Part shown: positions 46,613 to 57,021 of the stretch, one piece after another
Layout: each line of letters starts with the position of its first letter
Numbering within the stretch: position 1 is the first letter of the stretch
From: JAZTZP01 sp045637525
GTDB taxonomy: Bacteria; Bacillota; Clostridia; UBA1381
DNA: 64,000 bases
Direction of reading: 5' to 3'
Assembly (NCBI GenBank): GCA_045637525.1
Contig: JAZTZP010000172.1
Coordinates: 1-64,000, forward strand
Position numbers and translations under genes: made by a program
Notes under the pieces: model-generated
Database searches by the model: none
What the model was told of the DNA's origin: nothing
Seen by the model: the letters and a program-made list of their open reading frames with translations, nothing else

Positions 46613-49600
46613 TTCCGAGAAACAAGAAAACGAAACGGCTCTTCAGAACACTGACTTCTGTTTGTGTGGTATTGTCACTTATATCTGTCGGAGCGGAGTG
46701 TTTTTCGAAGGAAGGGAAAAAGTGCTATTATATTTCGCCGGGCGGTAGTGATGAGTCGGGCGACGGAACAAGGCAAAATCCATGGAAAACGATAGAATAT
46801 GCAAAGGACAGGATAAAGGATGAACCGTCGGAAGGCTCGGATATAGAGATAAATCTCGGAAGCGGTGTATATGTTCAAAGTGACGCAATTGTTTTTGGTG
46901 TTGATGACGGAGCGGCAGATTTTACGGTTACATATAAAGGTGACGGTACAATGCCCGTTATTATCGGCGGTGAAACGATTGGAGGCTGGGAGTATTACGG
47001 CGACGGAATATATAAAACAAACGTCGGAGAACGTGAGTTTAATTTCTTAACTGAAAACGGTGAACAGGCAATTCCGGCAAGATACCCCGACAATGAATAT
47101 TTAAAGGCGACAGGTGAGAATAAGAAAAACAGTTTTTACATTCCCGAAAATGCAGATATTCCTTTGGTTTCGGATATAAGCGGGCTTGAGACTTACATAT
47201 GGTCGGGAAGTGATATTGCATGGTTTAGTGATACGGTTAGTGTATCGACATATAATCAGGAGAAAAATCACATAGTTCTCGGTACGAATACACGATATAC
47301 TATCGGTGACGGATCAAGATTTTATTTGCAGGGGGCTTTTGAATTTCTTAATTCACCCGGTGAATTTTATCTTGATAAAAAGACGAATGATTTGTATTAT
47401 TATCCGCGTGGGGATATTAATTCGGCGGATATTATAGTACCTAATCAGGCGAATGTTATTGAGTTTCGTGGCGAAAGTCCTGAACAGGCTGTTGAAAATA
47501 TAAAAATCAGCGGTGTCAGGATATGTATGGCGGATCGTGGCTATTCCGGTGTTTATATGCAAAATGCAAGCAATATTGAAATTTCGGACTGCAAAATAGA
47601 AAATGTCGGAAAGCATGGAGTTTTTATGGACGGCGCGGCTGTTAATAATACTGTGAAGAACTGCGAAATTTCAGATATTGGTTATGACGGAGTATTGATA
47701 AATAACGTTTCTGAAACTAAGGAGAACAATGTTACGTTAAAAACGCTCAGCAAAGGAAACGTCGTCACAAACTGCATGATACATGACGGCGGAAAGCTTG
47801 TGGGGGACGGCTCCGGTGTTCAGATTTACGATTCGGCGAAAAATACTGTTTCGCATTGCCGTATTTATAATTTCCCCAGATACGGCATAAGTATAAAGGG
47901 GGCGATAAAGCCCTATTCCTTAAAAGGTCAGACTGTTGAGGGATTGCTTATGACGGAAGATAATTTCCGCGAGGCGATGCATTCAGAGGGTAACATAATA
48001 ATGTATAATGACGTTTCAAACGTTAATACCGATTCGCAGGATACCGGAGTTTTTGAGAGCTGGTGCAGTGATGTGGGGAATATTGTGGCAAACAATCGTT
48101 TTCATCACAGCGGTGTAACGTTTTCGGAAGCTTTTGGTATATATATAGATGATGCGGCGTCGGGATTTACGATTAAAAACAATATAGTTGATAATTTACA
48201 GAAGTTTCCCGGCGGAATGTTAGGTGCTGTAATGCATATTAAAGGTATAGGAAATACCGTTGAGGGGAATATATTGGCTAATAATAACGGTCATGGGGCT
48301 TTTCAGGTAATGAGTATGGCGGGTGAAGATAACTACGATATACGCTTTATGAAAAACACTGTGTATAATTCCGGAAGCTATATATATAGAAGTAAAAGTG
48401 CATATCCTGATGGCAGAATTTCCGGGGCGGATGAAAACGTTTTCTTTAACAGTGAAAAACGTTATGAGGTAATTGGCGTTGATTCGGCGATAAAAAATAT
48501 CTGGGACTGGCAGGAAATAAAGCAAATGGATGAAAACTCACTTCCTGATACTGATCCGATGTTTTTTGATGCTGAGGCAGATGATTACAGATACAAATAT
48601 AATTCGCCTGTGTACAAAAATGGTATAGAGGATATATGTGAGGGAGAAATAGGACTTACTGCGGATTATCCGTTTGCGGAGTCTGAAGCTTTACAAAAGC
48701 TTTACCTTGAAGACGAAGGTGAAAAGATTTATGGCTCGGTAATTTCTCTAAGAAGCGGTGAAGAGATTTCTCTTTCGTTATACGCAAGAACTGTAAACGG
48801 ATACAGGGTTATTCCGCAAAATGCAGAGTTTCTGATAGCGGATAACAGTATTGCAAGATGTGATAATAACAGGATTATCGGCATAAAAAAGGGCAAAACA
48901 GAGATTACGATTTTAACGGGCGGCAAAACTCTTAAATATGATGTTTTTGTAGATGATTTACCTGTAAGCATTGAGATAAAAGATACGGACACAAAGCTTG
49001 GAGCGGGAGATGAGGTATGCTTAGCTCCATATGTTGTAACCGAATTCGGACGGATACTCAGAAACGGTATTCGGTTCAGTTTAGAAAACACAGGCGGTGA
49101 TGTTATCGGTACTGATGGGCTAAACGTTACGGCAATCGGAACGGGTACGGCTTCGACTGTGATTACTGCTGTATCGGAAGGTTTTACTCTTGAAAAGACA
49201 ATAGACTTTAATGTGTGCGATAATATTATTGAAGCTTTAAATGTTTTGAGCGAGATTGTTCTTGTAAAAGGACAGCAGAGACAGCTCGGTATAGAGGCGG
49301 TTTATTCGGATGGTACGATAAAAGAGATAGAGCCGTCGAAACTCAGCTTTAAAACACTCGATGAGAATATATTAGCGATAGATGAAAACGGAGTTATTAC
49401 AGGCATGGACGAGGGAATAACCACTGTTTTTGCGGTATATTCTGAGGAAGGGTTTGAAATATCGGGTAGACTTACCTGTTCTGTAAGAGGAAAGGCGAGA
49501 AATCCTTCTGAGAAGCAATATGGATCGGACTGTGATGATTATTATGGCGTTAATGTTAATGTTGAGGATAAGACCGATATAGTCGGAAGCCTTGACGGCG

Positions 49601-51141
49601 GAAACAGGATAATGTATGGCGGATTTGATTTCAGTAACCGTGAGTATACGGATATAATTTTTAGTATAGCAGTTCCTGAGGAGCATGCCGGAAGTCCTGT
49701 GTATGTAAGACTTGACGATCCGAAAGGCGTTGTAATAGCGAAGCTTAACGTTGAAAGTACCGGATCTTTTTCAAACATGACAGAGCAAAGGGCAACGCTT
49801 GACCTTACAGAAGAACTGACGGGAATACATAATATTTATCTGACGTTTTCAAAAACAGGAACGGGAAATATTGCATGGTTTAAGTTTATTTCAAGAACCG
49901 AAGACTGCATGGATGCCGTTAGTAAGTCTTATTTTGAAAACGGCGCTGTAATACCGGCAGTTGGAGTTCCCGGTTATTTCGGAGACATATTCGTACAGTT
50001 TAAAGAACAGGCGGAGGAAGATTCTATGGAGCGTGCCGTAAGCCTTACGGACGACAGGGGGAATCAGCTTAAGATTCTTGCAGAGGCAAATGAGGATGTT
50101 TTGCGAATATCCGGATTTGGCGAACAGCTTTTGCCGGAAACGGAATATACTTTGAATTTACAGGGAAGTGAGTTAAGGCTTGCAGACGGAAGGTCGGTTA
50201 TAAATAATTATACGACAAGCTTTATTACAAGCGCTGATTTAACAAGGCAAATGCCGGTTTTTGAGGACAGCTTTGAAAACGGCATCGGAAACTGGAAAGG
50301 AAGCGGCGGAAAGTTTGGCGAAAATGCCGGGCGGACTGATACGAAAAGCCTGATAATTAATAAAACTAAAAACGGTGATGTTAACGATCCGTTCCTGCTT
50401 GATAAAGAAATTCCCGAAAACGGAGTGTATGAAGCGTGGATTTATGATGATGGCGACTTTGTGAATAAGAAAACATTGCTTTTAAATCTTATCGGAACGG
50501 ATGCTGACGGAAATGATGCTCAGATCCGGTTTGGTATAAAGGATGCCGAATACTATATATTTACTGATTCTACAACCTCAGCACCGAGTGTTGGGGTTAT
50601 GAGAACAAAGGGATGGCACAGGTTTTCAATTGATTTTACAAATCCGGATTCGACGAAGGCATATATAGACGGTGTTTGTGTTGCGGTGAAAAATACGAAA
50701 CTAAAAAGAGCAAACGGTTTTGGATTCTTAAATCTCTGGAGGAATAATTTAAGTGTACTTTTAGCGGATGATGTTAAGATATATCAAAAAGCAGACTATC
50801 AGCTTTTTGCTGATGACGGCAAGCATGCGTTTTTATGTGATAAATATTTTAATCCCATAACAGAAGTAAAGCCGGGAGCGGAGCTTTATATTGCGGCACG
50901 GGTTGAAAATAACACAAAAGGTAAGCACGATGCTGTAATAATAGCGGCAGGGTATGAAGACGGTATTCTTAGCGATATTAAGTTTTCACCAACGATTACG
51001 GTTTTACCGGGTGAAGCGGAGTTTGTAAAGATGGCGTATACCATGCCAAGCGATACAGCAAATAAAGAGATAAAGCTGTTTTTATGGAAGGGTGCAGGAT
51101 CCTTAGAACCGATAGAGGAGCATACATTAATTAAATTATAA
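46609..51141 (+). CDS. Secreted beta-helix giant with Ig-like, CBM6-like, LamG-like and FLW domains
   Basis: ATG 46609 overlaps the stop of the permease gene (ATGA). The 1510-residue protein has a signal peptide (about 1-30) and a beta-helix (about 37-703). The opening, YYISPGGSDESGDGT then NPWKTIEYAKD, with ARYPDNEYL further on, recalls GH141-type enzymes from memory. Big_2-like domains (about 705-965), a CBM6-like domain (965-1097), an Ig-like Big_5 domain (1102-1210), a LamG-like domain (1217-1397) and the recurring module (1402-1510, ending IKLFLWKGAGSLEPI) follow. It is paired with the protein at 52713-56981, which shares the helix and Big_2 parts but has different ends. Whether it is a hydrolase, a lyase or an epimerase cannot be settled here. 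Confidence 0.75.
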   Translation: MIPRNKKTKRLFRTLTSVCVVLSLISVGAECFSKEGKKCYYISPGGSDESGDGTRQNPWKTIEYAKDRIKDEPSEGSDIEINLGSGVYVQSDAIVFGVDDGAADFTVTYKGDGTMPVIIGGETIGGWEYYGDGIYKTNVGEREFNFLTENGEQAIPARYPDNEYLKATGENKKNSFYIPENADIPLVSDISGLETYIWSGSDIAWFSDTVSVSTYNQEKNHIVLGTNTRYTIGDGSRFYLQGAFEFLNSPGEFYLDKKTNDLYYYPRGDINSADIIVPNQANVIEFRGESPEQAVENIKISGVRICMADRGYSGVYMQNASNIEISDCKIENVGKHGVFMDGAAVNNTVKNCEISDIGYDGVLINNVSETKENNVTLKTLSKGNVVTNCMIHDGGKLVGDGSGVQIYDSAKNTVSHCRIYNFPRYGISIKGAIKPYSLKGQTVEGLLMTEDNFREAMHSEGNIIMYNDVSNVNTDSQDTGVFESWCSDVGNIVANNRFHHSGVTFSEAFGIYIDDAASGFTIKNNIVDNLQKFPGGMLGAVMHIKGIGNTVEGNILANNNGHGAFQVMSMAGEDNYDIRFMKNTVYNSGSYIYRSKSAYPDGRISGADENVFFNSEKRYEVIGVDSAIKNIWDWQEIKQMDENSLPDTDPMFFDAEADDYRYKYNSPVYKNGIEDICEGEIGLTADYPFAESEALQKLYLEDEGEKIYGSVISLRSGEEISLSLYARTVNGYRVIPQNAEFLIADNSIARCDNNRIIGIKKGKTEITILTGGKTLKYDVFVDDLPVSIEIKDTDTKLGAGDEVCLAPYVVTEFGRILRNGIRFSLENTGGDVIGTDGLNVTAIGTGTASTVITAVSEGFTLEKTIDFNVCDNIIEALNVLSEIVLVKGQQRQLGIEAVYSDGTIKEIEPSKLSFKTLDENILAIDENGVITGMDEGITTVFAVYSEEGFEISGRLTCSVRGKARNPSEKQYGSDCDDYYGVNVNVEDKTDIVGSLDGGNRIMYGGFDFSNREYTDIIFSIAVPEEHAGSPVYVRLDDPKGVVIAKLNVESTGSFSNMTEQRATLDLTEELTGIHNIYLTFSKTGTGNIAWFKFISRTEDCMDAVSKSYFENGAVIPAVGVPGYFGDIFVQFKEQAEEDSMERAVSLTDDRGNQLKILAEANEDVLRISGFGEQLLPETEYTLNLQGSELRLADGRSVINNYTTSFITSADLTRQMPVFEDSFENGIGNWKGSGGKFGENAGRTDTKSLIINKTKNGDVNDPFLLDKEIPENGVYEAWIYDDGDFVNKKTLLLNLIGTDADGNDAQIRFGIKDAEYYIFTDSTTSAPSVGVMRTKGWHRFSIDFTNPDSTKAYIDGVCVAVKNTKLKRANGFGFLNLWRNNLSVLLADDVKIYQKADYQLFADDGKHAFLCDKYFNPITEVKPGAELYIAARVENNTKGKHDAVIIAAGYEDGILSDIKFSPTITVLPGEAEFVKMAYTMPSDTANKEIKLFLWKGAGSLEPIEEHTLIKL

Positions 51142-51192
51142 TTTGGCGATGCTGAATTGAAATAAAAAAATAATAAGAAAGAAGGAAAGAAT

Positions 51193-52653
51193 ATGAAAAA
51201 GTCAACAAAGGTATTATCAGCTGTATTGGCGTCGATGTTTATTGTCGGCAGTTTTGGAGGCTGTAAGAAGAATGAGGAGAGTGCAGGTAATGAGATGCCG
51301 ACTCTTAAGTGGTATCTGCCCATGACCTCGCAGTCAGACCAGAATATGGTTTTTGAAGAGGCAAACAAGCTTATTGAGGAGAAGGTTGGTGCACATATAG
51401 AATTTATGCCGGTAGACAGCGCAAGCTATGAGGATAAGATAAAGGTAACACTTTCTTCAGGTGAGCAATGCGATTTAGTATGGACTGCAAGCTGGAAAAA
51501 TAACTATTTCCAGAATGTATCAAAAGGCGCTTTTTATGATATTACTGATTTAATGTCACAATATGCACCGGGGATTGTTGAAGCAGTTCCGGCTGAGATA
51601 ATGGATTCCTTGAAGGTAAACGGTCGTCTTTACGCTGTTCCGAATTATCAGATTTCTTCATACATAATGGCATTCTGGCTTAAGAAGGATCTGGTTGATA
51701 AATACGGCTTTGACTATAAATCGGTTAAAGAGCTTAAGGATTTAGAGCCGTATCTTGCAAGTGTAAAGGAAAATGAAAAGGGAATATATCCGGCTGATAA
51801 TGCATCGGGCAGACTATGGGCGCCGCTTATGTATGATATAGATGAGATAGGAACAGGTCTTGGTGTTTATTGTACGGATGAAACTGCAAAGGTGTTCAGC
51901 CTTTATGAGACGGAAGAATTTAAAAATGTAATTGCACTTATGCGTGATTGGAACAAAAAGGGTTATTTCCAGCCGGATTTGCTTTCGGTCAAGTCAACTA
52001 CTGCTGAGTATAACCAGGGTAAATACGGAACAAGCTGTGTAGGAAACTTAGCTTATGACGGAGAAACTACTGCAAGTATCAAGGCAAGTCATGGTTGGGA
52101 CGCATATGAGGTGAAAATTACAGAGCCGGTATTCACAACAAAGGGAGTTGCGGCAACGCTTATGGCTGTCGGAAAATCTTCAAAGTACCCCGAGAAGGCT
52201 CTTGAGGTATTAAACTATGTAAATACTGATCCTGAGGTTTATAATCTTTTATCATTCGGTATTGAAGGAAAGCATTACAACAAGCTTAAGGAAAACTACA
52301 TAGAGCTTATTCCTGATTCGGGATATAAGAGCACAAACTGGATCTGGGGTAACACCTTCAACGGCTATGTTGTATCTCCTAAGGATGAAAAAGCCGGAGA
52401 AAAGACTTTGGAAACTCATGCAAAGGCAACAAATTCAGTTGCACTCGGATTTGCTATGGACTATACAAATGTATCATCTGAAGTCAGCCAGTGTACATCG
52501 GTAATTAATGAATATAAAAATGCTTTAACTACCGGAAGCGTTGATATTGAAGACGCATATGATACGTTTATTTCAAATCTTAAGACGGCAGGTATCGATA
52601 AATTGGTAGCTGAGGCTCAAAAGCAGATGGATGCATTTTTAGCTGCCAGATAA
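51193..52653 (+). CDS. Extracellular solute-binding lipoprotein (second importer)
   Basis: The 486-residue precursor has a lipoprotein signal with FGGC and Cys24 as the modified residue. The mature region shows the binding-protein landmarks CDLVWTASWKNNYFQ and GRLYAVPNYQ and resembles the binding protein at 14735 in length and spacing. AGAAAGAAGGAAAG precedes the ATG. It lies after a beta-helix giant rather than directly after the permeases, so the operon has been rearranged relative to the first one. The ligand cannot be deduced. Confidence 0.9.
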   Translation: MKKSTKVLSAVLASMFIVGSFGGCKKNEESAGNEMPTLKWYLPMTSQSDQNMVFEEANKLIEEKVGAHIEFMPVDSASYEDKIKVTLSSGEQCDLVWTASWKNNYFQNVSKGAFYDITDLMSQYAPGIVEAVPAEIMDSLKVNGRLYAVPNYQISSYIMAFWLKKDLVDKYGFDYKSVKELKDLEPYLASVKENEKGIYPADNASGRLWAPLMYDIDEIGTGLGVYCTDETAKVFSLYETEEFKNVIALMRDWNKKGYFQPDLLSVKSTTAEYNQGKYGTSCVGNLAYDGETTASIKASHGWDAYEVKITEPVFTTKGVAATLMAVGKSSKYPEKALEVLNYVNTDPEVYNLLSFGIEGKHYNKLKENYIELIPDSGYKSTNWIWGNTFNGYVVSPKDEKAGEKTLETHAKATNSVALGFAMDYTNVSSEVSQCTSVINEYKNALTTGSVDIEDAYDTFISNLKTAGIDKLVAEAQKQMDAFLAAR

Positions 52654-52657
52654 GCAG

Positions 52658-52691
52658 GCAATACTGTAAAATGTTAAGTTGACAGTAGTGC
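52658..52691. repeat. Solo copy of a dispersed 33-34-bp palindrome
   Basis: The stretch starts GCAATACTGT and ends ACAGTAGTGC. It matches, apart from three or four positions, the reverse complement of 63365-63397, which is one end of the small mobile-like element near the end of the window. It lies just after the stop of the binding-protein gene. Confidence 0.7.
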
Positions 52692-52712
52692 GATAAGCAG
52701 GGGGGATATTAT

Positions 52713-55700
52713 TTGTTGAAAAGAGTTTTAAACTTTATACTTGCATGTACCATCGTGCTTCAGGGCGTGACGGCGGTATATGCAAGCTCCGACACCTTAC
52801 CTGAAAATGCGTATGGTGCAAAGCTTACTGAAGAATATGCTCATAACGGCGGCAGTGGGGTGATTCTGAACTCTGACGAAGCCGGTGTTTCATATGCCTT
52901 AGACGACGGAAACATTGCTGAGGTATGGTTTTTCGATAATATCGACAATATCGGGATAAATACGGCGGCTATGGTGAGTGTCAATTCAACTGCAATCGGT
53001 GTTTTCGGGCAGGTAAGTGAAAATAAATATGTTGTTAAGAATACATCTGATGATTTATGGGAAATCACAGACGTTACGAGAAGCGGCGGATGGCATCAGC
53101 TTGTATTCGATTATTCGGACACTATTCAGAAGATATACATAGACGGTGTGCTTGTTAGAAATTATAAGGGCACGGGCGGAAAGCCTGAAACGCTGAGGTT
53201 TTACGATAAGTGGAAGAATAACAACGTTTCGGGAATGTGTATTGATGATATTGCTGTTTATGACAGCTTCAACGATTTTAAGCTTGAGGGAAGTACCACT
53301 TCTGTTGATGTTGGCAAAGACGGCACAGAGATTATGTCGGGATCGGTTATGCTTAAGGTCGGAAAAAGTACGGCTTATGTTAAAAATTATAAGCGTGAGC
53401 TTGATACACCGCCGGTAATATTTGAAAACAGGACGTTTATTCCTTTAAGGTTTATAGCAGAAGGGTTTGGCGGCAGGGTTTTGTATGATGAATACACCAA
53501 CAGCGCCGTTTTAGAGGTTGGCGGAAAGTCGCTTACTGTAATACCTGAGAATGAATTTATGTGGTTAAATGGCGAAAAGGTGATGCTTGACGCACCTGTA
53601 AGAATGGTAAACGACAGGATGATGATACCGCTTCGGGCATTTTCGCTGAGTATCGGTAAAGAGGTTTTCTGGGATGACAGCGGACTGATACTTATACATC
53701 CGGTGAATACCGGTATTGACCTTACTAATCGTGAACTAATAAATTCTCTTATAAAGACCTTTGACAAGGATGAGCCGACTACTGTTATGAAGAGCCTTTA
53801 CGTTTCACCGGACGGCAACGATGAGGTGGGCGATGGAAGCTTTGAAAAGCCGTGGCGTACGATAGATTTTGCGCGCGAACAGGTTCGCGGAATAATCCGC
53901 ATGGGTCTGACAGGAAACATTGAGGTTAATATTATGGATGGTACGTATCTTCAGGATAAGGCAATAACCTTTACCGAGAAGGACAGTCCATCAGGATATT
54001 ATAAGGTAATTTATAAGAGCTATAACGAAGATACTACACCGATAATATTCGGCGGAAAGGCAATAACCGGTTGGGAAAAGTATTCGGGGAATATATATAA
54101 AGCAAAAGCTGAAGGAAGCTTTAAGCTTATAACCGAAGACGGAAAACAGGCCGTTTCTGCAAGATATCCGAACGATGAGTATCTTATATCTATATCGGAT
54201 ACGCCTATTACAAAAACAAGCTTTTATATTCCGAAAGATGCGGGAATACCGGTGATTTCGGATATGAGCGGACTTGAGCTTTATGCATGGTCAGGCTCGG
54301 GACACGCATGGTTTTCTGATACCAAAAAGATTGTAACCTATTCTCAGAATACAGGATATGTAACACTTGATTCAGAAACACGTTATGGTATGGGTACAGG
54401 TGCAAGATTTTATTTGCAGGGTGCTCTGGAATTTTTAGATGCACCGGGTGAATTTTATCTTGATGAGAAAAACGGGGAGCTCTACTACTATCCGCACGGA
54501 GATATAAATGAGGTGGAAGTAGTTGCGGCAAATACGGCGAATATCGTGGAATTTTGCGGTTCTTCATACGACAGCCCTGCAAAGAATATAGAGCTCAGAG
54601 GGTTTGAACTGAATACGGCGGATCGCGACTGTTCGGGTGTATATATGCAAAATGCCCGGAATATAGAGATTACCGGATGCAAAATTACCAATGTCGGAAA
54701 GCATGGTGTTTATCTTAACGGCTCGGTAAACAGCAGTGTAGTAAAAGACTGCGATATAAGCTATATAGGTTACGACGGATATATGGTTAGAAACATTCCG
54801 GAGGATGCACCTGAACAATCGTCTTTTAATTCCAACTCGAAATACAACGAACTTACGAACTGCCATATATATGAGGGCGGTAAAATGGTTGGTGATGGTT
54901 GCGGAGCTCAGATATATGATGCTGAGGCAACTGTTATAAGCTATTGTACTATACACGATTTCCCGAGATACGGCCTTAGTATAAAGGGAGCTTTAAAACC
55001 GAATGTTTTAAAGACTATGAGTGTTGAGGGAGTTTCCATTACAGAGGATAATTACAGAGATGTTCAGCATTCACAGGATAATATAATAGTATATAATGAT
55101 GTTTCAAATGTTAATACCGATTCTCAGGATACGGGGCTTTTTGAGTCGTGGTGCAGTGACAGAGGCAATGTTGTGGCTAATAACCATTTCCATGACAGCG
55201 GCGTTATGTTCTCGGAGGCTTATGGTATTTACCTTGACGATGCGGCGGACGGATACCTTGTTAAAAACAACATAGTTGATAATTTGCAGAAGTTCCGGGG
55301 CGGAGTTTTAGGTACTGTAATGCTTATAAAGGGTATTGACAACGTTATTGAAGGTAACTTTGTAGTTAACAACAACGGTCTCGGTTCATTCCTTGTAATG
55401 GATATGGCAGGTGAGCCAAACTACGGAATACAGTTTTTGAAAAACACAGTTTATGATTCCGGAAGCTTTGTTTATAACAGCAAGAGCAAATATCCCGATG
55501 GCAGAATAGTTGCGGCTGATAATAATGTTTTCTATAATTCGGATAAGAAATATGATGTTGTCGGTATTGATACTAATGTTAAGAATTTCTGGGACTGGCA
55601 GGAATTTGACAATCAAAACTTTGAGAGGTTTTCTGTAATAGACGAAGATCCGTTGTTTGTTGATGCAGATGGCAGAGATTACAGATTCAGCTATAATTCG

Positions 55701-56981
55701 CCGTCATATAAAACGGGTATAACCGATATAGACGAAGGGACAATGGGAGTTACATCGGAGTTTCCTTTTGCTGTGGCGGATGAAGTTAAGAAACTGTATT
55801 TAAATGATACTGACAGCAGGATTTACGGCTCGACAATAGCTGTTAATGAAAGCGAGAGTATTGCTTTGGATGTATATGCAAGAACGGCGGTCGGATATAA
55901 AACAGTTCCCGATAATGTTTCATTTGAAGTGGAAGACAGCACTGTTGCGGCAGTTTCGGGGAACACTCTTACGGGACTGGGCAAAGGAAAAACAGTCCTT
56001 ACAATATCGGCAAACGGAAAAACTCTTAAATATAACATTTTTGTAGGCGATAAGCCGGAGAAAATTGTTATACAAACAAACGGAACGAAAATTCCGTCAG
56101 GGCTTGAGAGTGTGGTTAATGCGTATGCGGTTACGGAGTTTGGCAGAATACTCAAAAATAATATCGACTTTAATTTTGAAAGCTCAAACCCGAATATTAT
56201 TTCGGCAGAGGGTAGTTTGATAAAAGCAAAGAGTAACGGATTTTCTGAGCTTACGGTAAATGCGACGGTTGAAGGTGTTCCGATAAGCGGCAGTGTTGAG
56301 ATGGGCGCTGCAAAGAAAGTCCTTACAGCGGTTAAGCTTGAGGGAACAACGGTTCTTATAAAAGGAAAAACACAACAGTTAAAAGCTAAGGCGATTTATT
56401 CCGATGAAACTGAAGCTGATATTGATTTGAGTAAAATAAGCTTTAGGAGCTTGGACGAGAAGATTGTTACGGTTGATGACGGCGGTATAGTGACGGGAAC
56501 AGAAAGTGGAAGTACGGTTGTTTTCGGAAGCTATACTGAGGACGGAGTTACAAAAACCGGACGAATGGTTTATTCTGTGAGGTCGGCGGCTCGTGTTCCG
56601 ACAGAGGAACAGAGTGGTACTGATTCTGACGATTACTACGGTATAACGATAAGCGAAGCGAACGGTAATATCGGAAGTACGGACGGCGGCGACTGGGTAA
56701 TGTATGGTGGATTTGACTTTGGAAGTAAGTCTTATTCAAAGGTTGTATTCAGTGTTGGAACGCCTCAATCTTATGCAGGCAGTCCGATATACGTAAGACT
56801 TGACAGCAGAAACGGCCCTGTTATTGCTACTTTAACCGTTGAAGCGACAGATGGCTTTAACGTTCCGAAAGAACAGGTGGCAAACATAGTTTCAAGTGAG
56901 CCGATAACAGGCGTTCATGATATTTACCTGACATTTGCAAAAACGGGTACGGGAAATGTCTTCTGGTTTAAGTTTGTATAA
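52713..56981 (+). CDS. Secreted beta-helix giant with LamG-like, copper-amine-oxidase-N-like and Big_2 domains
   Basis: The start is one of two adjacent TTG codons (52713 or 52716) after AGGGGGGA; no ATG fits. The 1422-residue protein has a signal peptide (about 1-24), a LamG-like domain (25-190), a copper-amine-oxidase-N-like domain (203-332, with FIPLRFIAEGFGG and MIPLRAFSLSIGK), a beta-helix (about 360-1025), Big_2-like domains (1029-1288) and a C-terminal CBM6-like domain ending FWFKFV. The helix and Big_2 parts are clearly related to those of the protein at 46609-51141 (shared VYNDVSNVNTDSQDTG-type runs), while the N- and C-terminal attachments differ, a mix-and-match arrangement. A GH141-like activity is possible from the helix opening; function is otherwise open. 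Confidence 0.75.
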   Translation: MLKRVLNFILACTIVLQGVTAVYASSDTLPENAYGAKLTEEYAHNGGSGVILNSDEAGVSYALDDGNIAEVWFFDNIDNIGINTAAMVSVNSTAIGVFGQVSENKYVVKNTSDDLWEITDVTRSGGWHQLVFDYSDTIQKIYIDGVLVRNYKGTGGKPETLRFYDKWKNNNVSGMCIDDIAVYDSFNDFKLEGSTTSVDVGKDGTEIMSGSVMLKVGKSTAYVKNYKRELDTPPVIFENRTFIPLRFIAEGFGGRVLYDEYTNSAVLEVGGKSLTVIPENEFMWLNGEKVMLDAPVRMVNDRMMIPLRAFSLSIGKEVFWDDSGLILIHPVNTGIDLTNRELINSLIKTFDKDEPTTVMKSLYVSPDGNDEVGDGSFEKPWRTIDFAREQVRGIIRMGLTGNIEVNIMDGTYLQDKAITFTEKDSPSGYYKVIYKSYNEDTTPIIFGGKAITGWEKYSGNIYKAKAEGSFKLITEDGKQAVSARYPNDEYLISISDTPITKTSFYIPKDAGIPVISDMSGLELYAWSGSGHAWFSDTKKIVTYSQNTGYVTLDSETRYGMGTGARFYLQGALEFLDAPGEFYLDEKNGELYYYPHGDINEVEVVAANTANIVEFCGSSYDSPAKNIELRGFELNTADRDCSGVYMQNARNIEITGCKITNVGKHGVYLNGSVNSSVVKDCDISYIGYDGYMVRNIPEDAPEQSSFNSNSKYNELTNCHIYEGGKMVGDGCGAQIYDAEATVISYCTIHDFPRYGLSIKGALKPNVLKTMSVEGVSITEDNYRDVQHSQDNIIVYNDVSNVNTDSQDTGLFESWCSDRGNVVANNHFHDSGVMFSEAYGIYLDDAADGYLVKNNIVDNLQKFRGGVLGTVMLIKGIDNVIEGNFVVNNNGLGSFLVMDMAGEPNYGIQFLKNTVYDSGSFVYNSKSKYPDGRIVAADNNVFYNSDKKYDVVGIDTNVKNFWDWQEFDNQNFERFSVIDEDPLFVDADGRDYRFSYNSPSYKTGITDIDEGTMGVTSEFPFAVADEVKKLYLNDTDSRIYGSTIAVNESESIALDVYARTAVGYKTVPDNVSFEVEDSTVAAVSGNTLTGLGKGKTVLTISANGKTLKYNIFVGDKPEKIVIQTNGTKIPSGLESVVNAYAVTEFGRILKNNIDFNFESSNPNIISAEGSLIKAKSNGFSELTVNATVEGVPISGSVEMGAAKKVLTAVKLEGTTVLIKGKTQQLKAKAIYSDETEADIDLSKISFRSLDEKIVTVDDGGIVTGTESGSTVVFGSYTEDGVTKTGRMVYSVRSAARVPTEEQSGTDSDDYYGITISEANGNIGSTDGGDWVMYGGFDFGSKSYSKVVFSVGTPQSYAGSPIYVRLDSRNGPVIATLTVEATDGFNVPKEQVANIVSSEPITGVHDIYLTFAKTGTGNVFWFKFV

Positions 56982-57021
56982 GCAGTTGCATAGGAATGAA
57001 TAAGGAAAGGAGAAAATATAA

